Source: Acetobacterium sp. KB-1
GTDB lineage: Bacteria; Bacillota; Clostridia; Eubacteriales; Eubacteriaceae
NCBI RefSeq assembly: GCF_003260995.1
Contig: NZ_CP030040.1
Span: 1,719,620-1,783,619, forward strand
Reading direction: 5' to 3'
DNA: 64,000 bases
Below the pieces are notes generated by a model that worked only from the letters and a program-made list of their open reading frames with translations, did not search any database and was not told the DNA's origin. Made by a program: the position numbers and the translations under genes. Below are positions 15,489 through 24,391 of this stretch, in pieces. Positions within the stretch are counted from its first letter, which is position 1, and each line of letters opens with the position of its first letter.

Positions 15489-17702
15489 TTACCTCATTGG
15501 GTGGTTGATATAGGCGATGATGCGGTCGCACAGGGCGGTTTGGCGGTTTTGGGATTCGGCCGATTTAATCATTTGGCGAAAGACGTACTGGTTGCCTATT
15601 AAGATAAGAAGCTTTTTGGCCCGGGTGACGGCGGTGTAGAGGAGCTTACGGTTTAAAAACAGCGGTGGTCCGCCGACAATCGGCATAACCACTACGGGGA
15701 ACTCGCTGCCCTGACTTTTGTGGACCGTCATCGCGTAGGCATGGGTGATTTCGTCCATCTGGTCGAAGTCGTAGGTGACCTGCTTACCATCGTTAAAAAG
15801 AATCACAAAGGATTTGTCACGACTGCTGATGCTTTCAAGAATGCCGATATCGCCGTTGTAGATCCCTTCCCCCTGTTCCATCGTCAGGGTGTCTTCCCAC
15901 TTGATCCGATAATTGTTTTTAATCTGCATGACTTTATCCCCGGCCCGGTAAATGACCATCCCAAATTCCCGCTGGGCCCGATCTTCCCGGGGGGGATTAA
16001 GGACCGCCTGGATTTCGCGGTTGAGGTTAATCACCCCCACCTTGCCGTTTTTCATCGGTGAGATGACCTGGATATCATGGATACTGTCAAAGCCCTTGGC
16101 CGTTGGTAGCCGGTTTGTAACCAGCTCCAGAATATCACGGAGCAGCTTATCGCCATCGTTTTTATTAAGGAATAAAAAATCGGACTCATTGTTGATGTCT
16201 GGCATTTGACCGTGGTTGATTTCATAGGCGTTAACCGAAATCATACTTTCTTCGGATTGACGATAAATGCGTTCCAGGCTTAGCACCTTAATCGCACCGC
16301 TTTCGATGATGTCTTTTAAAACATTACCCGGGCCCACCGACGGCAGCTGATCGGCATCTCCCACGAGGATTAGTCGGGTGCCGGGCTGGACGGCCATCAG
16401 CAGTGAGTCCATCAGGAGGATATCAATCATCGAGGATTCATCGACGATGATGGCGTCGACATCCAGTTGATTGGTTTCGTCGCGGGAAAAGCTGGGGAAG
16501 TCATCATCCTGGCTGTATTCATATTCCAGCAGCCGATGGATGGTCTTGGCTTCGTTACCGGTGGTTTCGGTAATCCGCTTAGCCGCCCGACCGGTGGGCG
16601 CTGCCAGCACTGTTTTTAAACCCAGATCTTTAAAAATCCGAACGATCCCGTTAATGATCGTGGTTTTCCCGGTTCCCGGACCGCCGGTGATAATGATAAC
16701 CCCATTTTCCATGGCGGCGGCAATGGCTTCCCGTTGTTTATTATCCAGGGTAATTACCATGTCCCGTTCGTAATCTTTAATCTTTTCGTCGATATTGACA
16801 TTAGCAATCTTATAGGTCATCTGGCTGATTCTGGCCATCGACAGGGCGGTGTTGTCTTCCGCTTCGTAGAGGTTTCGGGGATAGTAAACCTGCTGATTAG
16901 CGACTTCTTCCTGAATAATCTGCCCCATTAAGACCAATTCCCCTAATTGGGCGTTGATCTCGTCTTGTTCCACGCCGAGAATTTTGGAGCTGGTCGTAAT
17001 CAGCTCTTCTTCGGTCATAAAGGTATTGCCGCGGTTATAGCATTCTCCCAGTGAATAGTTGATTCCAGCCAGAATCCGGCCGGGACTATTGGCTTCAAAG
17101 CCGAGATGATTGGCGATCTGGTCGGCAATTTTAAAGCCGATCCCACGGATATCCTCAATCATCTGATAGGGATTATTAAGCAAAACCGAAATGGTGTCGA
17201 ACTTGTAGGTTTTATAGAGCTTCATGGCCCAGTTGGCCGATATCCCATAGTCCTGGATCTGAATCATAATCTGCCGGACTTCCCGCTGCTCATGGTAGAC
17301 TTCTTTAATGGCGGCCAGGGTTTTCTTGCCAACCCCCTTAATTTCGGACAGCCGTTCCGGGTGATTGTCCAGGATATCCAGGGTCTCTTCACCAAACCGG
17401 GCGACGATCGCTTTAGCGGTTTTTTCGCCAATCCCAGGAAGAATTCCCGAGGACAGATACCTTGTAATGCCTTCGGTGGAGGTGGGAATTTCCATAGCGT
17501 AGGTTTCCATACAGAACTGATCGCCATAGTTTTTGTGCTCCGTCCAGTAGCCACTCAGTTTTAAGTATTCGCCATGATTCAGTTCGTCAAAATTTCCCAC
17601 CACGGTGACCAGATCGCCATCAATATCGAAATGGGCGACGGTGTAGCCGTTACTTGTATTTCTAAAGACGATGTGTTCCACCGTACCCTTAATGCTTTCC
17701 AT
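15489..17702 (-). CDS. recD2: RecD2-type 5'-3' DNA helicase
   Basis: The 737-residue protein has an N-terminal OB-like and helix-hairpin-helix part (GILPGIGEKTAKAIVARFGE, IKGVGKKTLAAIKEVY). The helicase core carries Walker A GGPGTGKT at about 339-346 and VDESSMIDILL, with LVGDADQLPSVGPGNVL following. The C-terminal block HAYAMTVHKSQGSEFPVVV is the UvrD-like end typical of RecD/TraA helicases. RecD2 works without RecBC in many Firmicutes, in repair and replication-fork handling. It is followed two bases later by comF. A -10-like TATAAT lies at 17736-17741. Confidence 0.95.
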   Translation of the reverse strand: MESIKGTVEHIVFRNTSNGYTVAHFDIDGDLVTVVGNFDELNHGEYLKLSGYWTEHKNYGDQFCMETYAMEIPTSTEGITRYLSSGILPGIGEKTAKAIVARFGEETLDILDNHPERLSEIKGVGKKTLAAIKEVYHEQREVRQIMIQIQDYGISANWAMKLYKTYKFDTISVLLNNPYQMIEDIRGIGFKIADQIANHLGFEANSPGRILAGINYSLGECYNRGNTFMTEEELITTSSKILGVEQDEINAQLGELVLMGQIIQEEVANQQVYYPRNLYEAEDNTALSMARISQMTYKIANVNIDEKIKDYERDMVITLDNKQREAIAAAMENGVIIITGGPGTGKTTIINGIVRIFKDLGLKTVLAAPTGRAAKRITETTGNEAKTIHRLLEYEYSQDDDFPSFSRDETNQLDVDAIIVDESSMIDILLMDSLLMAVQPGTRLILVGDADQLPSVGPGNVLKDIIESGAIKVLSLERIYRQSEESMISVNAYEINHGQMPDINNESDFLFLNKNDGDKLLRDILELVTNRLPTAKGFDSIHDIQVISPMKNGKVGVINLNREIQAVLNPPREDRAQREFGMVIYRAGDKVMQIKNNYRIKWEDTLTMEQGEGIYNGDIGILESISSRDKSFVILFNDGKQVTYDFDQMDEITHAYAMTVHKSQGSEFPVVVMPIVGGPPLFLNRKLLYTAVTRAKKLLILIGNQYVFRQMIKSAESQNRQTALCDRIIAYINHPMR

Positions 17703-17745
17703 TGTTTTGCTCCTGTTAGTGTAGAATTATGATTTATTATAGCAT

Positions 17746-17775
17746 AAAAAAAGACCCATTATTGGGCCTTTTTTT
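17746..17775 (-). terminator. Rho-independent terminator after hydA
   Basis: The inverted repeat AGACCCA-TTAT-TGGGCCT is flanked by A and T tracts, between hydA and recD2. It lies just beyond the hydA stop. Confidence 0.85.
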
Positions 17776-17800
17776 GTTTGACTATTTTTCGTTTACTTAA

Positions 17801-19552
17801 TTAAACCAATTTTGGCTTTACCGAGTAAGTTGTATGCAATAAGTGATGTGCTTTGTGGCTGTTTGGCTCTTCTAAAAATTCTTCATAAAGACGAATAACA
17901 GAAGGATTCTGATGTGATTTACGGTAGGTTAAAACATTGGCATCTTCGTTATAAAGTGCTTTTGCTCTTTCGGCCCGGATATCTAAATCCATCTTGTCTT
18001 TAGCCGAAACAATTGGTTGACCGCCACCGTTGACGCAACCGCCTGGGCAGGCCATTAATTCGATGAAGTGGGTATCTGCCAGGGCACCGGATTTTAACTG
18101 TTCCATGACTTCTCTGACATTGCTACCGCCATGAGCAACCACAAGATTAACTGCTAAATCTGGCGTTACCTGAACCGTTGCTTTTTTAATTCCATCGACA
18201 CCACGCACGACCTCGTAGTCAATTTCCTGAATGTCTGTTTTGTTTAATACGTCAGCCACAGTTCTAACGGCAGCTTCCATAACTCCGCCGGTGGCGCCAA
18301 AGATTACGGCAGCACCAGTGGATTCACCATAGTAATCGTCAAAGTCTTCATCTGGTAATTTATTAAACAGAATGCGCGCTTCTTTGATCATTCGGGCAAG
18401 TTCACGGGTCGTAATGGAAATATCGACATCGGCATTACCATCGGTACATAATTCTTCTCGTTGTACCTCATATTTTTTAGCGGTACAAGGCATGATTGAA
18501 ACAACCACCATGTCTTTAGGGTCGATGCCGTTCGCCTGAGCATAGTGACTCTTAAGTAAAGCACCGGTAATATTTTGTGGTGATTTACAGCTCGACAGAT
18601 GAGGAATCGCTTCTGGATAGTAGGTTTCGATAAATTTGATCCAACCTGGTGAACAGGAGGTGATCATTGGCAAAACGCCGCCATTGGTAATGCGACCAAT
18701 TAATTCTGTGCCTTCTTCCATGATGGTTACATCAGCACCAAAATCGGTATCGAAAACTTTATCAAAGCCCAGTCTTCGAAGCGCAGCCGTCATTTTACCA
18801 GTTACAGATGTTCCCATCGGGTAACCAAATTCTTCGCCTAAACCAGCTCGAACAGCTGGAGCGGTTTGAACAATCACGGTTTTAGAAGGATCAGCAATCG
18901 CATCCCAAACCCGTTGAATGTCTGATTTTTCTTTTAATGCACCAACTGGACAGTTGATAATACATTGTCCACAGTTGATACAGCCCACATCAGCGAGTGA
19001 TTTGTTAAAGACCGGTTGTACCTGAGAGGTAAAGCCACGGCCAACACTACCCAGTACGGCAACGCTTTGAACGTCTCGACAGACTGATACACAGCGCTTG
19101 CAAAGAATACATTTGGATTCATCTCTGACGACTGATGTTGATAAGTCATCAACGAGTTTACCAGACACTTCGCCTTCAAAAGGAACATCGGAAACGCCTA
19201 AATCCGTTGCCAGTGTCTGTAGTTCACAGTTTTCGCTACGCACACAGGTTGTGCATTCGCGGTTGTGGTTTGAAAGAATCAGTTCCAGATTAACCCGACG
19301 TGCTTCTCGCACTTTTGGCGTGTTTGTTAATACCTCAATACCATTAGCAACAGGGTAAACACAAGCTGCCTGCAGCGCTCTTGCTCCGGCAATCTCAACG
19401 ACACACATTCGACATGCACCGATTTCGTTAACATCTTTCAGATAACAAAGGGTGGGAATGTCAATGTTACATTGTCTTGCCGCTTCCAGAATGGTTGTTC
19501 CTTCTGGAACAGTCATTTCCTGTCCGTTTATTTTAAAAGTAATTTCTTTCAT
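17801..19552 (-). CDS. hydA: [FeFe]-hydrogenase catalytic subunit of the electron-bifurcating hydrogenase
   Basis: The start is ATG at 19552 (MKEITFKINGQ) behind GAGGAGG, giving 583 residues. The frame continues upstream inside hydB but without a start signal. Domains in order: [2Fe-2S] (CRMC near residue 47), His-Cys [4Fe-4S] (HNRECTTCVRSENCELQ), two [4Fe-4S] motifs (CILCKRCVSVC, CINCGQCIINCPVG), then the H-cluster domain. Its three signatures are TSCSPGW near 299, MPCTAKKYE near 352 and MACPGGCVNGGGQP near 500. The first differs from the textbook TSCCPGW. With HydB, HydC and HydD it should oxidise or make H2 using NAD and ferredoxin at once. It is the last gene of hydCEDBA. Confidence 0.95.
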   Translation of the reverse strand: MKEITFKINGQEMTVPEGTTILEAARQCNIDIPTLCYLKDVNEIGACRMCVVEIAGARALQAACVYPVANGIEVLTNTPKVREARRVNLELILSNHNRECTTCVRSENCELQTLATDLGVSDVPFEGEVSGKLVDDLSTSVVRDESKCILCKRCVSVCRDVQSVAVLGSVGRGFTSQVQPVFNKSLADVGCINCGQCIINCPVGALKEKSDIQRVWDAIADPSKTVIVQTAPAVRAGLGEEFGYPMGTSVTGKMTAALRRLGFDKVFDTDFGADVTIMEEGTELIGRITNGGVLPMITSCSPGWIKFIETYYPEAIPHLSSCKSPQNITGALLKSHYAQANGIDPKDMVVVSIMPCTAKKYEVQREELCTDGNADVDISITTRELARMIKEARILFNKLPDEDFDDYYGESTGAAVIFGATGGVMEAAVRTVADVLNKTDIQEIDYEVVRGVDGIKKATVQVTPDLAVNLVVAHGGSNVREVMEQLKSGALADTHFIELMACPGGCVNGGGQPIVSAKDKMDLDIRAERAKALYNEDANVLTYRKSHQNPSVIRLYEEFLEEPNSHKAHHLLHTTYSVKPKLV

Positions 19553-19571
19553 TATTCTGATAACCTCCTCA

Positions 19572-21371
19572 TCAAGCCTTGGAAATGGAGCCAAATGGAC
19601 AGGCTTCAATACAGGCATTACATTTAATACACTTCGATGTATCAATGGTGTATGGTTTTTTCTTTTCGCCAGTGATTGCTTCTGCGGGACATTTTTTAGC
19701 ACAGATTCCGCAGCCTTTACAGGTTAGTGGATCAATGGTGTAGTCTAATAAATGTTTACAGACGCCAGCGGGACATTTTTTATCATTAATATGTGCTTCG
19801 TATTCATCTCTGAAATAGTGAATGGTTGACAGAACGGGGTTAGGAGCAGTTTGTCCCAATCCACAAAGGGCTGAAGCTTTGATGCCTACGGCCAGTTCTT
19901 CAAGTCGTTCGATATCTCCTTTAACGCCTTTACCGTCGCAGATACGCTCCAGAATTTCAAGCATTCTTTTGGTCCCAATACGGCAAGGTGGGCACTTACC
20001 ACAGGATTCGTCCTGGGTAAAGTCAAGGAAGAAACGGGCCACATCAACCATACAGTTGTCTTCATCCATTACGATCAGTCCACCGGAGCCCATCATTGAA
20101 CCGATGGCAATCAGGTTATCATAGTCAATTTTTGTATCTAATAAAGAAGCCGGGATACATCCGCCTGAGGGTCCCCCGGTTTGAGCGGCTTTAAACGCTT
20201 TACCATTAGGAATACCACCACCGATTTCAAACACGATTTCTCGCAGGGTTGTGCCCATTGGGATTTCAAGTAAACCGGTGTTGTTAATTTTTCCACCGAG
20301 TGCGAATACTTTTGTTCCTTTAGATTTTTCGGTTCCTACCGCTGCAAACCATTCGGCACCTTTTAAGATAATAGCAGGAATGTTGGCATAGGTTTCAACG
20401 TTATTTAAAACAGTTGGTTTTCCAAATAAACCTTTGTTGGCTGGGAATGGCGGACGTGGACGCGGTTCACCACGTTTACCTTCGATGGAGTTCATTAATG
20501 CGGTTTCTTCACCACATACGAAAGCGCCGGCGCCTAAACGAATTTCCAGGTCAAAGGAGAAATCGGTATCAAAGATGTTTTCACCTAATAAACCATATTC
20601 TTTAGCCTGGTCAATCGCGATTTGAAGACGGTTTACGGCGATTGGGTACTCAGCTCGGACATAAACATAACCTTTAGCTGCGCCAACTGCAAAACCAGCA
20701 ATTGCCATCGCTTCGATTAAAGCATGAGGATCTCCTTCTAATACGGATCGATCCATGAACGCACCGGGGTCACCCTCATCAGCGTTACAGGCAACGTATT
20801 TGATACCATCTTCTGATACAGCGTCATGGGCAAACTGCCATTTAAGACCAGTTGGGAATCCACCGCCCCCACGACCACGAAGACCGGAAGCTTTTACTTC
20901 ATTAATAACATCAATCGGTGTCATGGTTAACAGGACTTTTTCCAACGCCATGTAACCATCAAAACCAATGTACTCGTCAATATTTTCCGGGTTAATAACA
21001 CCACAGTTTGCTAAAGCGATACGTTTTTGTTTTTTGAAGAATCCCAATTCATTAATTGACAGTGGGTGATGTCCGTCGCCTTTTTCGGTGTAGATCAGGC
21101 GATCGAGTGGTCGACCTTTTACCAGGTGTTCTTCGACTAGTTCTGAAATATCGGTTGCTTCTACTCGACTGTAGAATGTCCCTTCGGGATATACAATAAC
21201 AACGGGTCCCAGTTCACATAAACCAAAACATCCCGTTGCAACAACTTCGACTTCGTCAAGGATATCATGTTTTACTAATTCTTTTTTTATTTCTTTTACT
21301 AATGTCATGGATCCTGAGGATGTACATCCTGTACCACCACAAATCAGTACCTGCGAACGTTTATATGCCAT
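19572..21371 (-). CDS. hydB: Electron-bifurcating hydrogenase subunit B (NuoF-like, NADH/FMN)
   Basis: The 599-residue protein has an N-terminal thioredoxin-like [2Fe-2S] domain (ICGGTGCTSSGS...GCFGLCELGP). It is followed by a NuoF-like core with NADH-binding GLRGRGGGGFPTGLKW, FMN-binding CGEETALMNSIEGKRGEP, and a [4Fe-4S] site ESCGKCPPCRIGTKR. The C-terminus adds a 2[4Fe-4S] ferredoxin domain (CKGCGICAKKCPAEA, CIKCNACIEACPFGS). This architecture is typical of bifurcating hydrogenases, where this subunit holds the FMN at the NAD site. GGAGGAG precedes the ATG. hydA follows after 20 bases. Confidence 0.96.
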   Translation of the reverse strand: MAYKRSQVLICGGTGCTSSGSMTLVKEIKKELVKHDILDEVEVVATGCFGLCELGPVVIVYPEGTFYSRVEATDISELVEEHLVKGRPLDRLIYTEKGDGHHPLSINELGFFKKQKRIALANCGVINPENIDEYIGFDGYMALEKVLLTMTPIDVINEVKASGLRGRGGGGFPTGLKWQFAHDAVSEDGIKYVACNADEGDPGAFMDRSVLEGDPHALIEAMAIAGFAVGAAKGYVYVRAEYPIAVNRLQIAIDQAKEYGLLGENIFDTDFSFDLEIRLGAGAFVCGEETALMNSIEGKRGEPRPRPPFPANKGLFGKPTVLNNVETYANIPAIILKGAEWFAAVGTEKSKGTKVFALGGKINNTGLLEIPMGTTLREIVFEIGGGIPNGKAFKAAQTGGPSGGCIPASLLDTKIDYDNLIAIGSMMGSGGLIVMDEDNCMVDVARFFLDFTQDESCGKCPPCRIGTKRMLEILERICDGKGVKGDIERLEELAVGIKASALCGLGQTAPNPVLSTIHYFRDEYEAHINDKKCPAGVCKHLLDYTIDPLTCKGCGICAKKCPAEAITGEKKKPYTIDTSKCIKCNACIEACPFGSISKA

Positions 21372-21390
21372 CTGCTCTTCTCCTCCTCAA

Positions 21391-21789
21391 TTAACCCTTA
21401 ACCGATGGATCGATGATCATACCATCAACCACCGTCATGGTGTATTCGCTGACTACTTTTCCTTGAGCCAGGTGTTCATCAACAACGCGTGCAACCTTTT
21501 CGGCGGTCATATGGACATAGGTAACTTTTTCATTGTTGGCATCATATACTTCTACAATTGGTTCTAATCGACAGGACCCGATACATCCGGTTTGGGCCAC
21601 GGTAACGTCAACCAAACCTTTAGCGTCAACTTCTTCCATCAATTTAACCATAACAGGTCGCGCGCCTGCTGCGATACCACAGGTTGCCATGCCAACTACA
21701 ACGCGATAGCCGTTCTTGCCGTGTCGCAAATTGATTTCGTTTAATTTTTTTTCACGAATCGCTTTTAGTTCTGCTAAGGACTTTGCCAT
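21391..21789 (-). CDS. hydD: Hydrogenase subunit D ([2Fe-2S] thioredoxin-like)
   Basis: The start is ATG at 21789 (MAKSLAELKAI), overlapping the hydE stop as TAATG and preceded by GGAGG, giving 132 residues. The frame extends upstream only as overlap with hydE. The Cys pattern VGMATCGIAAGARPVM and QTGCIGSCRLEPIVEV is that of a thioredoxin-like [2Fe-2S] ferredoxin, as in NuoE C-termini. HydD is the extra subunit known from the four-subunit Acetobacterium hydrogenase, and its exact role is unclear. Confidence 0.92.
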   Translation of the reverse strand: MAKSLAELKAIREKKLNEINLRHGKNGYRVVVGMATCGIAAGARPVMVKLMEEVDAKGLVDVTVAQTGCIGSCRLEPIVEVYDANNEKVTYVHMTAEKVARVVDEHLAQGKVVSEYTMTVVDGMIIDPSVKG

Positions 21790-22346
21790 TATGTTTCCTC
21801 CATAATTTCTTGAATTTCTTTGAGACCCTCCATAACGTGTTCCCTGATCCAATTAAGAATTTCCGGTTCGTTTAAAGATTCTACTTCCAGGGTCTCTTTA
21901 ATTTCTCGTGTATTTAGAATAAATTGTTGATTGTTGTAGTCGTGTTCATAGTAAAGATCTGTTTCTCCAAAAGACATTATCATGGTAAGAATGGTATCCG
22001 CCATATTTCCCAGGGGAGCCCGGTCGATATGATCGCGCCTAAAACTTCCAACCACCTTCGTTCCGACGCCCTCGGTTGAGCTTATCAAAAAAGATCCGCC
22101 GCAGGCTTCCGCCGCAGCTTTAAACAGCGATAAACCCAAGCCTACTTTACGGGTCGTCCGGGACGTTACAAATGGATCGGTGACGCCAGCAAGCTGATTT
22201 TCTGGTATGCCACAGCCGTCATCTTCGATGATAATGGTGAGCTCATTTTCTACCAGGGATTCAATAATCTGCAATTTGACACGTTTTGCCTTTGCTCTAA
22301 TGGAATTTTGAGTAATATCTAAAATATGAAGAGACAGTTCTTTCAT
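21789..22346 (-). CDS. hydE: HydE, GHKL-type ATPase encoded in the hydrogenase operon
   Basis: The 185-residue soluble protein has a histidine-kinase-like ATPase fold: N-box LDITQNSIRAKAKRV, G1 box IIEDDGCGIPENQL, and G2 box VGLGLSLFKAAAEACGG with SSTEGVGTKV. No dimerisation/His-phosphate domain or receiver is present. In Acetobacterium the hyd operon contains such a gene, although the protein is not part of the purified complex as far as I recall. Its function is unknown. It has a poor ribosome site and is probably translationally linked to hydC, 10 bases upstream. Confidence 0.88.
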   Translation of the reverse strand: MKELSLHILDITQNSIRAKAKRVKLQIIESLVENELTIIIEDDGCGIPENQLAGVTDPFVTSRTTRKVGLGLSLFKAAAEACGGSFLISSTEGVGTKVVGSFRRDHIDRAPLGNMADTILTMIMSFGETDLYYEHDYNNQQFILNTREIKETLEVESLNEPEILNWIREHVMEGLKEIQEIMEET

Positions 22347-22355
22347 AACGGCTAA

Positions 22356-22826
22356 CTAATATTTTTCCAGGATACTTGGAATTTCATCGACGGTCAAACG
22401 TCCATAAACATCTTCATTAATCATTAGTACGGGTGCTAAACCACAGGCCCCAACGCAACGTGTTGCATCAACTGACCATTTTCCATCTTCGGTTGTGTCG
22501 CCAACCTGTGTTCCCAGAATGCTGTTAACCTTATCAATAATTGGTTGAGCCCCCCTGACATAACACGCGGTTCCCAAGCAGATCCCGATTTTGAATTTTC
22601 CTTTTGGTGTCAGGGTAAATTGTGAATAAAATGTTGCCACACCGTAGACTTCCGTTAAGGGTATCCCTAACTCATCTGCAATGGTTCCCTGTAGTTCAAG
22701 CGGTAAATAGCCATATTTTTCCTGAGTTTCCTGCAGAATCTGCATTAAACAACCGGGCACTTCGCGGTGCTCGGCGACTATTGCCTTTACTACGTCCAAA
22801 TTTTCAACTGGTATTAATTCAGCCAA
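22356..22826 (-). CDS. hydC: Electron-bifurcating hydrogenase subunit C (NuoE-like)
   Basis: The 156-residue protein starts with TTG, placed eight bases after GGAGG. The NuoE-type [2Fe-2S] motif is GICLGTACYVRGA and CVGACGLAPVLMINEDVYG. The N-terminal helix bundle contains YGYLPLELQGTIADELGIPL. It passes electrons between HydB and the rest of the complex. It is the first gene of hydCEDBA, behind a promoter with a perfect 16-bp palindrome. Confidence 0.95.
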   Translation of the reverse strand: MAELIPVENLDVVKAIVAEHREVPGCLMQILQETQEKYGYLPLELQGTIADELGIPLTEVYGVATFYSQFTLTPKGKFKIGICLGTACYVRGAQPIIDKVNSILGTQVGDTTEDGKWSVDATRCVGACGLAPVLMINEDVYGRLTVDEIPSILEKY

Positions 22827-22893
22827 TTTTCAAACCTCCTAATTAAATCGTGCAAACCTTTACGCATATGATTGCATATTTTCTAACAATGTC

Positions 22894-22921
22894 ATTATAA
22901 CATAGAACGAAATATTTCGTT
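22894..22921 (-). promoter_or_regulatory. hyd operon promoter with a 16-bp palindrome
   Basis: On the minus strand a TATAAT lies at 22894-22899. The perfect palindrome AACGAAATATTTCGTT (22906-22921) covers the spacer and -35 position, while the -35 hexamer itself is poor (TAACGA). This layout suggests a repressor or activator site about 70-85 nt before hydC. It does not match the Rex consensus TTGTGAAWWWWTTCACAA. Confidence 0.55.
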
Positions 22922-23052
22922 ATATTTATAACAGATAAATTTTTTACCCTTTTTGTCTCAAATTTTTATGAAAACCTTTAACTTTGTAGACTTTTTATGC
23001 AAATATTCTACTCATTTATTTTTTTTACAAATAAAGTGTAATAATTTTACAC

Positions 23053-23082
23053 ATAAAAAACAGGTGTTTAAGAAACACCTGT
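23053..23082 (-). terminator. Rho-independent terminator after the group D hydrogenase operon
   Basis: ACAGGTGTTT-AAG-AAACACCTGT forms a 10-bp stem. On the minus strand it is followed by six T. It separates the module ending at 23221 from hydCEDBA. Confidence 0.88.
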
Positions 23083-23098
23083 AAAGTTTACGGTTAGC

Positions 23099-23200
23099 TA
23101 CCGTAGCGACACTTGTTAATCTGCTGTTTGCTGCAGGATCGGACAGGTTTTTCAACCTGTTCGCCCTGATGCAAACGACATGATGTAACACGTGTCGGTA
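23099..23200. repeat. Structured ~100-bp element, copy 1
   Basis: The outer arms are TACCGTAGCGACACTTGTTA and TAACACGTGTCGGTA. Inner arms are CTGTTTGCTGC/GATGCAAACGAC and GACAGG/CCTGTT. It has the same orientation as the copy at 52703 and opposite orientation to 38297. No reading frame is present. It is a palindromic dispersed element, MITE-like or encoding a structured RNA. Confidence 0.8.
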
Positions 23201-23220
23201 CTATTTATTACTTGTTCAAT

Positions 23221-23949
23221 TTAACCTAAATAATCAATCAGGGTCTGGCGCCGCATATCCGGAAGGTTAAGAAAATACTCCCGCTCGGCAATGTCTTCAA
23301 GCTGATGGGCGTCAGAGCCATGAATAAACTGATAGGTTTTAAAAAAACGAAAATCCTTTAAGACTTGTTCAAAGCTCTCTTTTTTTGATACTTCACAGGT
23401 TTTAATATCCAGTTCCGGAGGGATAAAACCAAGTGATGCGATAATACTGTAAGATTTTCGGTCGATATGAGCGGGAACCAGAACCCCACCCAGTTCGGTG
23501 ACAATTTGCCACAACTGATCAACCCCAATGTCGGTGGCTGAAATCAGCAGCTTGTCCACTTCACCAATGACCTGGTCATTTTCGTCCATAATGATCTGCG
23601 GACCAAATAATTCTTTTTCGTTGTTTATATCCGGGAGGTGTCGATAAATGATCGCATCGAGTGCCATCGCCGCTTCCAAAGTTGGTAGATAGGCCAAAAT
23701 ATGGGCTTCTTCTTTGGTCGTTACTTCAATCCCCGGTAGGATACACAGGCCACTTTCGGTTTCTTTGGCCAGTTCTTTTGCCACGGCGATAATTGCGGGT
23801 AAATTTTTGGCTGAATTGTGATCGGTAATTGCAATAAAATCCAGTTCTTTAATGAGGGCCATATTCACGATATTATTGGGGGTCATCTCCTCCTCACCAC
23901 AGGGAGATAAGATTGAATGGATGTGCAGGTCTATGGCTACCTTTTCCAT
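23221..23949 (-). CDS. PHP-domain protein of the group D hydrogenase module
   Basis: The 242-residue protein has PHP metal motifs DLHIHSILSPCGEEEM, ITDHNSAKNLPAI, PGIEVTTKEEAHILAYL, VPAHIDRKSYSI and HGSDAHQLEDIAEREYF. The branch resembles the PHP proteins with a TrpH-like N-terminus. The substrate is unknown. It starts directly after the DRTGG gene stop, and its operon includes Fe-S and ATPase signalling proteins. Inference: a phosphoesterase that acts on a nucleotide or sugar phosphate as the output of that module. Confidence 0.85.
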   Translation of the reverse strand: MEKVAIDLHIHSILSPCGEEEMTPNNIVNMALIKELDFIAITDHNSAKNLPAIIAVAKELAKETESGLCILPGIEVTTKEEAHILAYLPTLEAAMALDAIIYRHLPDINNEKELFGPQIIMDENDQVIGEVDKLLISATDIGVDQLWQIVTELGGVLVPAHIDRKSYSIIASLGFIPPELDIKTCEVSKKESFEQVLKDFRFFKTYQFIHGSDAHQLEDIAEREYFLNLPDMRRQTLIDYLG

Positions 23950-24282
23950 TTAGACGCCGGCGTTTCCTAAAATCTTACAGACTTCATAGGCCGTAAGACC
24001 AGTGATCAGCACGGGGATATCTTCAATAATCGCCCGCTCCAGGGTACTTTCTTCCACTTCTGCACCTTCTGGAATAATCACACAGGTCATTTCCAGCAGG
24101 GTTGCCACGGCAATGATATTAACATGGGTTTGAATGGTTACCCAGGCACAGCCATTGCCAGCATTGGCCATCACCCAACTGAGTAAATCGCCGACATAAC
24201 CGCTTTTAATAACCCCTTCAATGCCCACCTGGGGATTGAGACACTTGAATTCCTTGTTTTTTAACAACTCACTTACCTTCAT
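23950..24282 (-). CDS. DRTGG-domain protein
   Basis: The 110-residue soluble protein fits the DRTGG family: SGYVGDLLSWVMANAGNGCA, TIQTHVNIIAVATLLEMTCV and IPVLITGLTAYEVCKIL. DRTGG domains occur beside CBS domains and in phosphotransacetylase-like proteins and are thought to bind a nucleotide or similar ligand. A second DRTGG protein lies at the other end of the operon (26167). An AAGGAG site precedes the ATG. Confidence 0.82.
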   Translation of the reverse strand: MKVSELLKNKEFKCLNPQVGIEGVIKSGYVGDLLSWVMANAGNGCAWVTIQTHVNIIAVATLLEMTCVIIPEGAEVEESTLERAIIEDIPVLITGLTAYEVCKILGNAGV

Positions 24283-24391
24283 TCATTTTCTCCTTTGTTT
24301 TTTTATCATTAATCGTTTTTGTCTGCTAATACAGGCGCTCACGGATGACCAAGGGTCTGACCCTCGCCCGGACGAATTGTTAAGTGGTTTT

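Noticed and set aside
22894-22921. Rex (NADH-sensing) operator at the hyd promoter
   Set aside because: The palindrome AACGAAATATTTCGTT does not match the TTGTGAAWWWWTTCACAA pattern.
23099-23200. CRISPR-like array
   Set aside because: The elements of this kind occur singly with internal palindromes; there is no regular repeat-spacer structure and no cas gene in the window.
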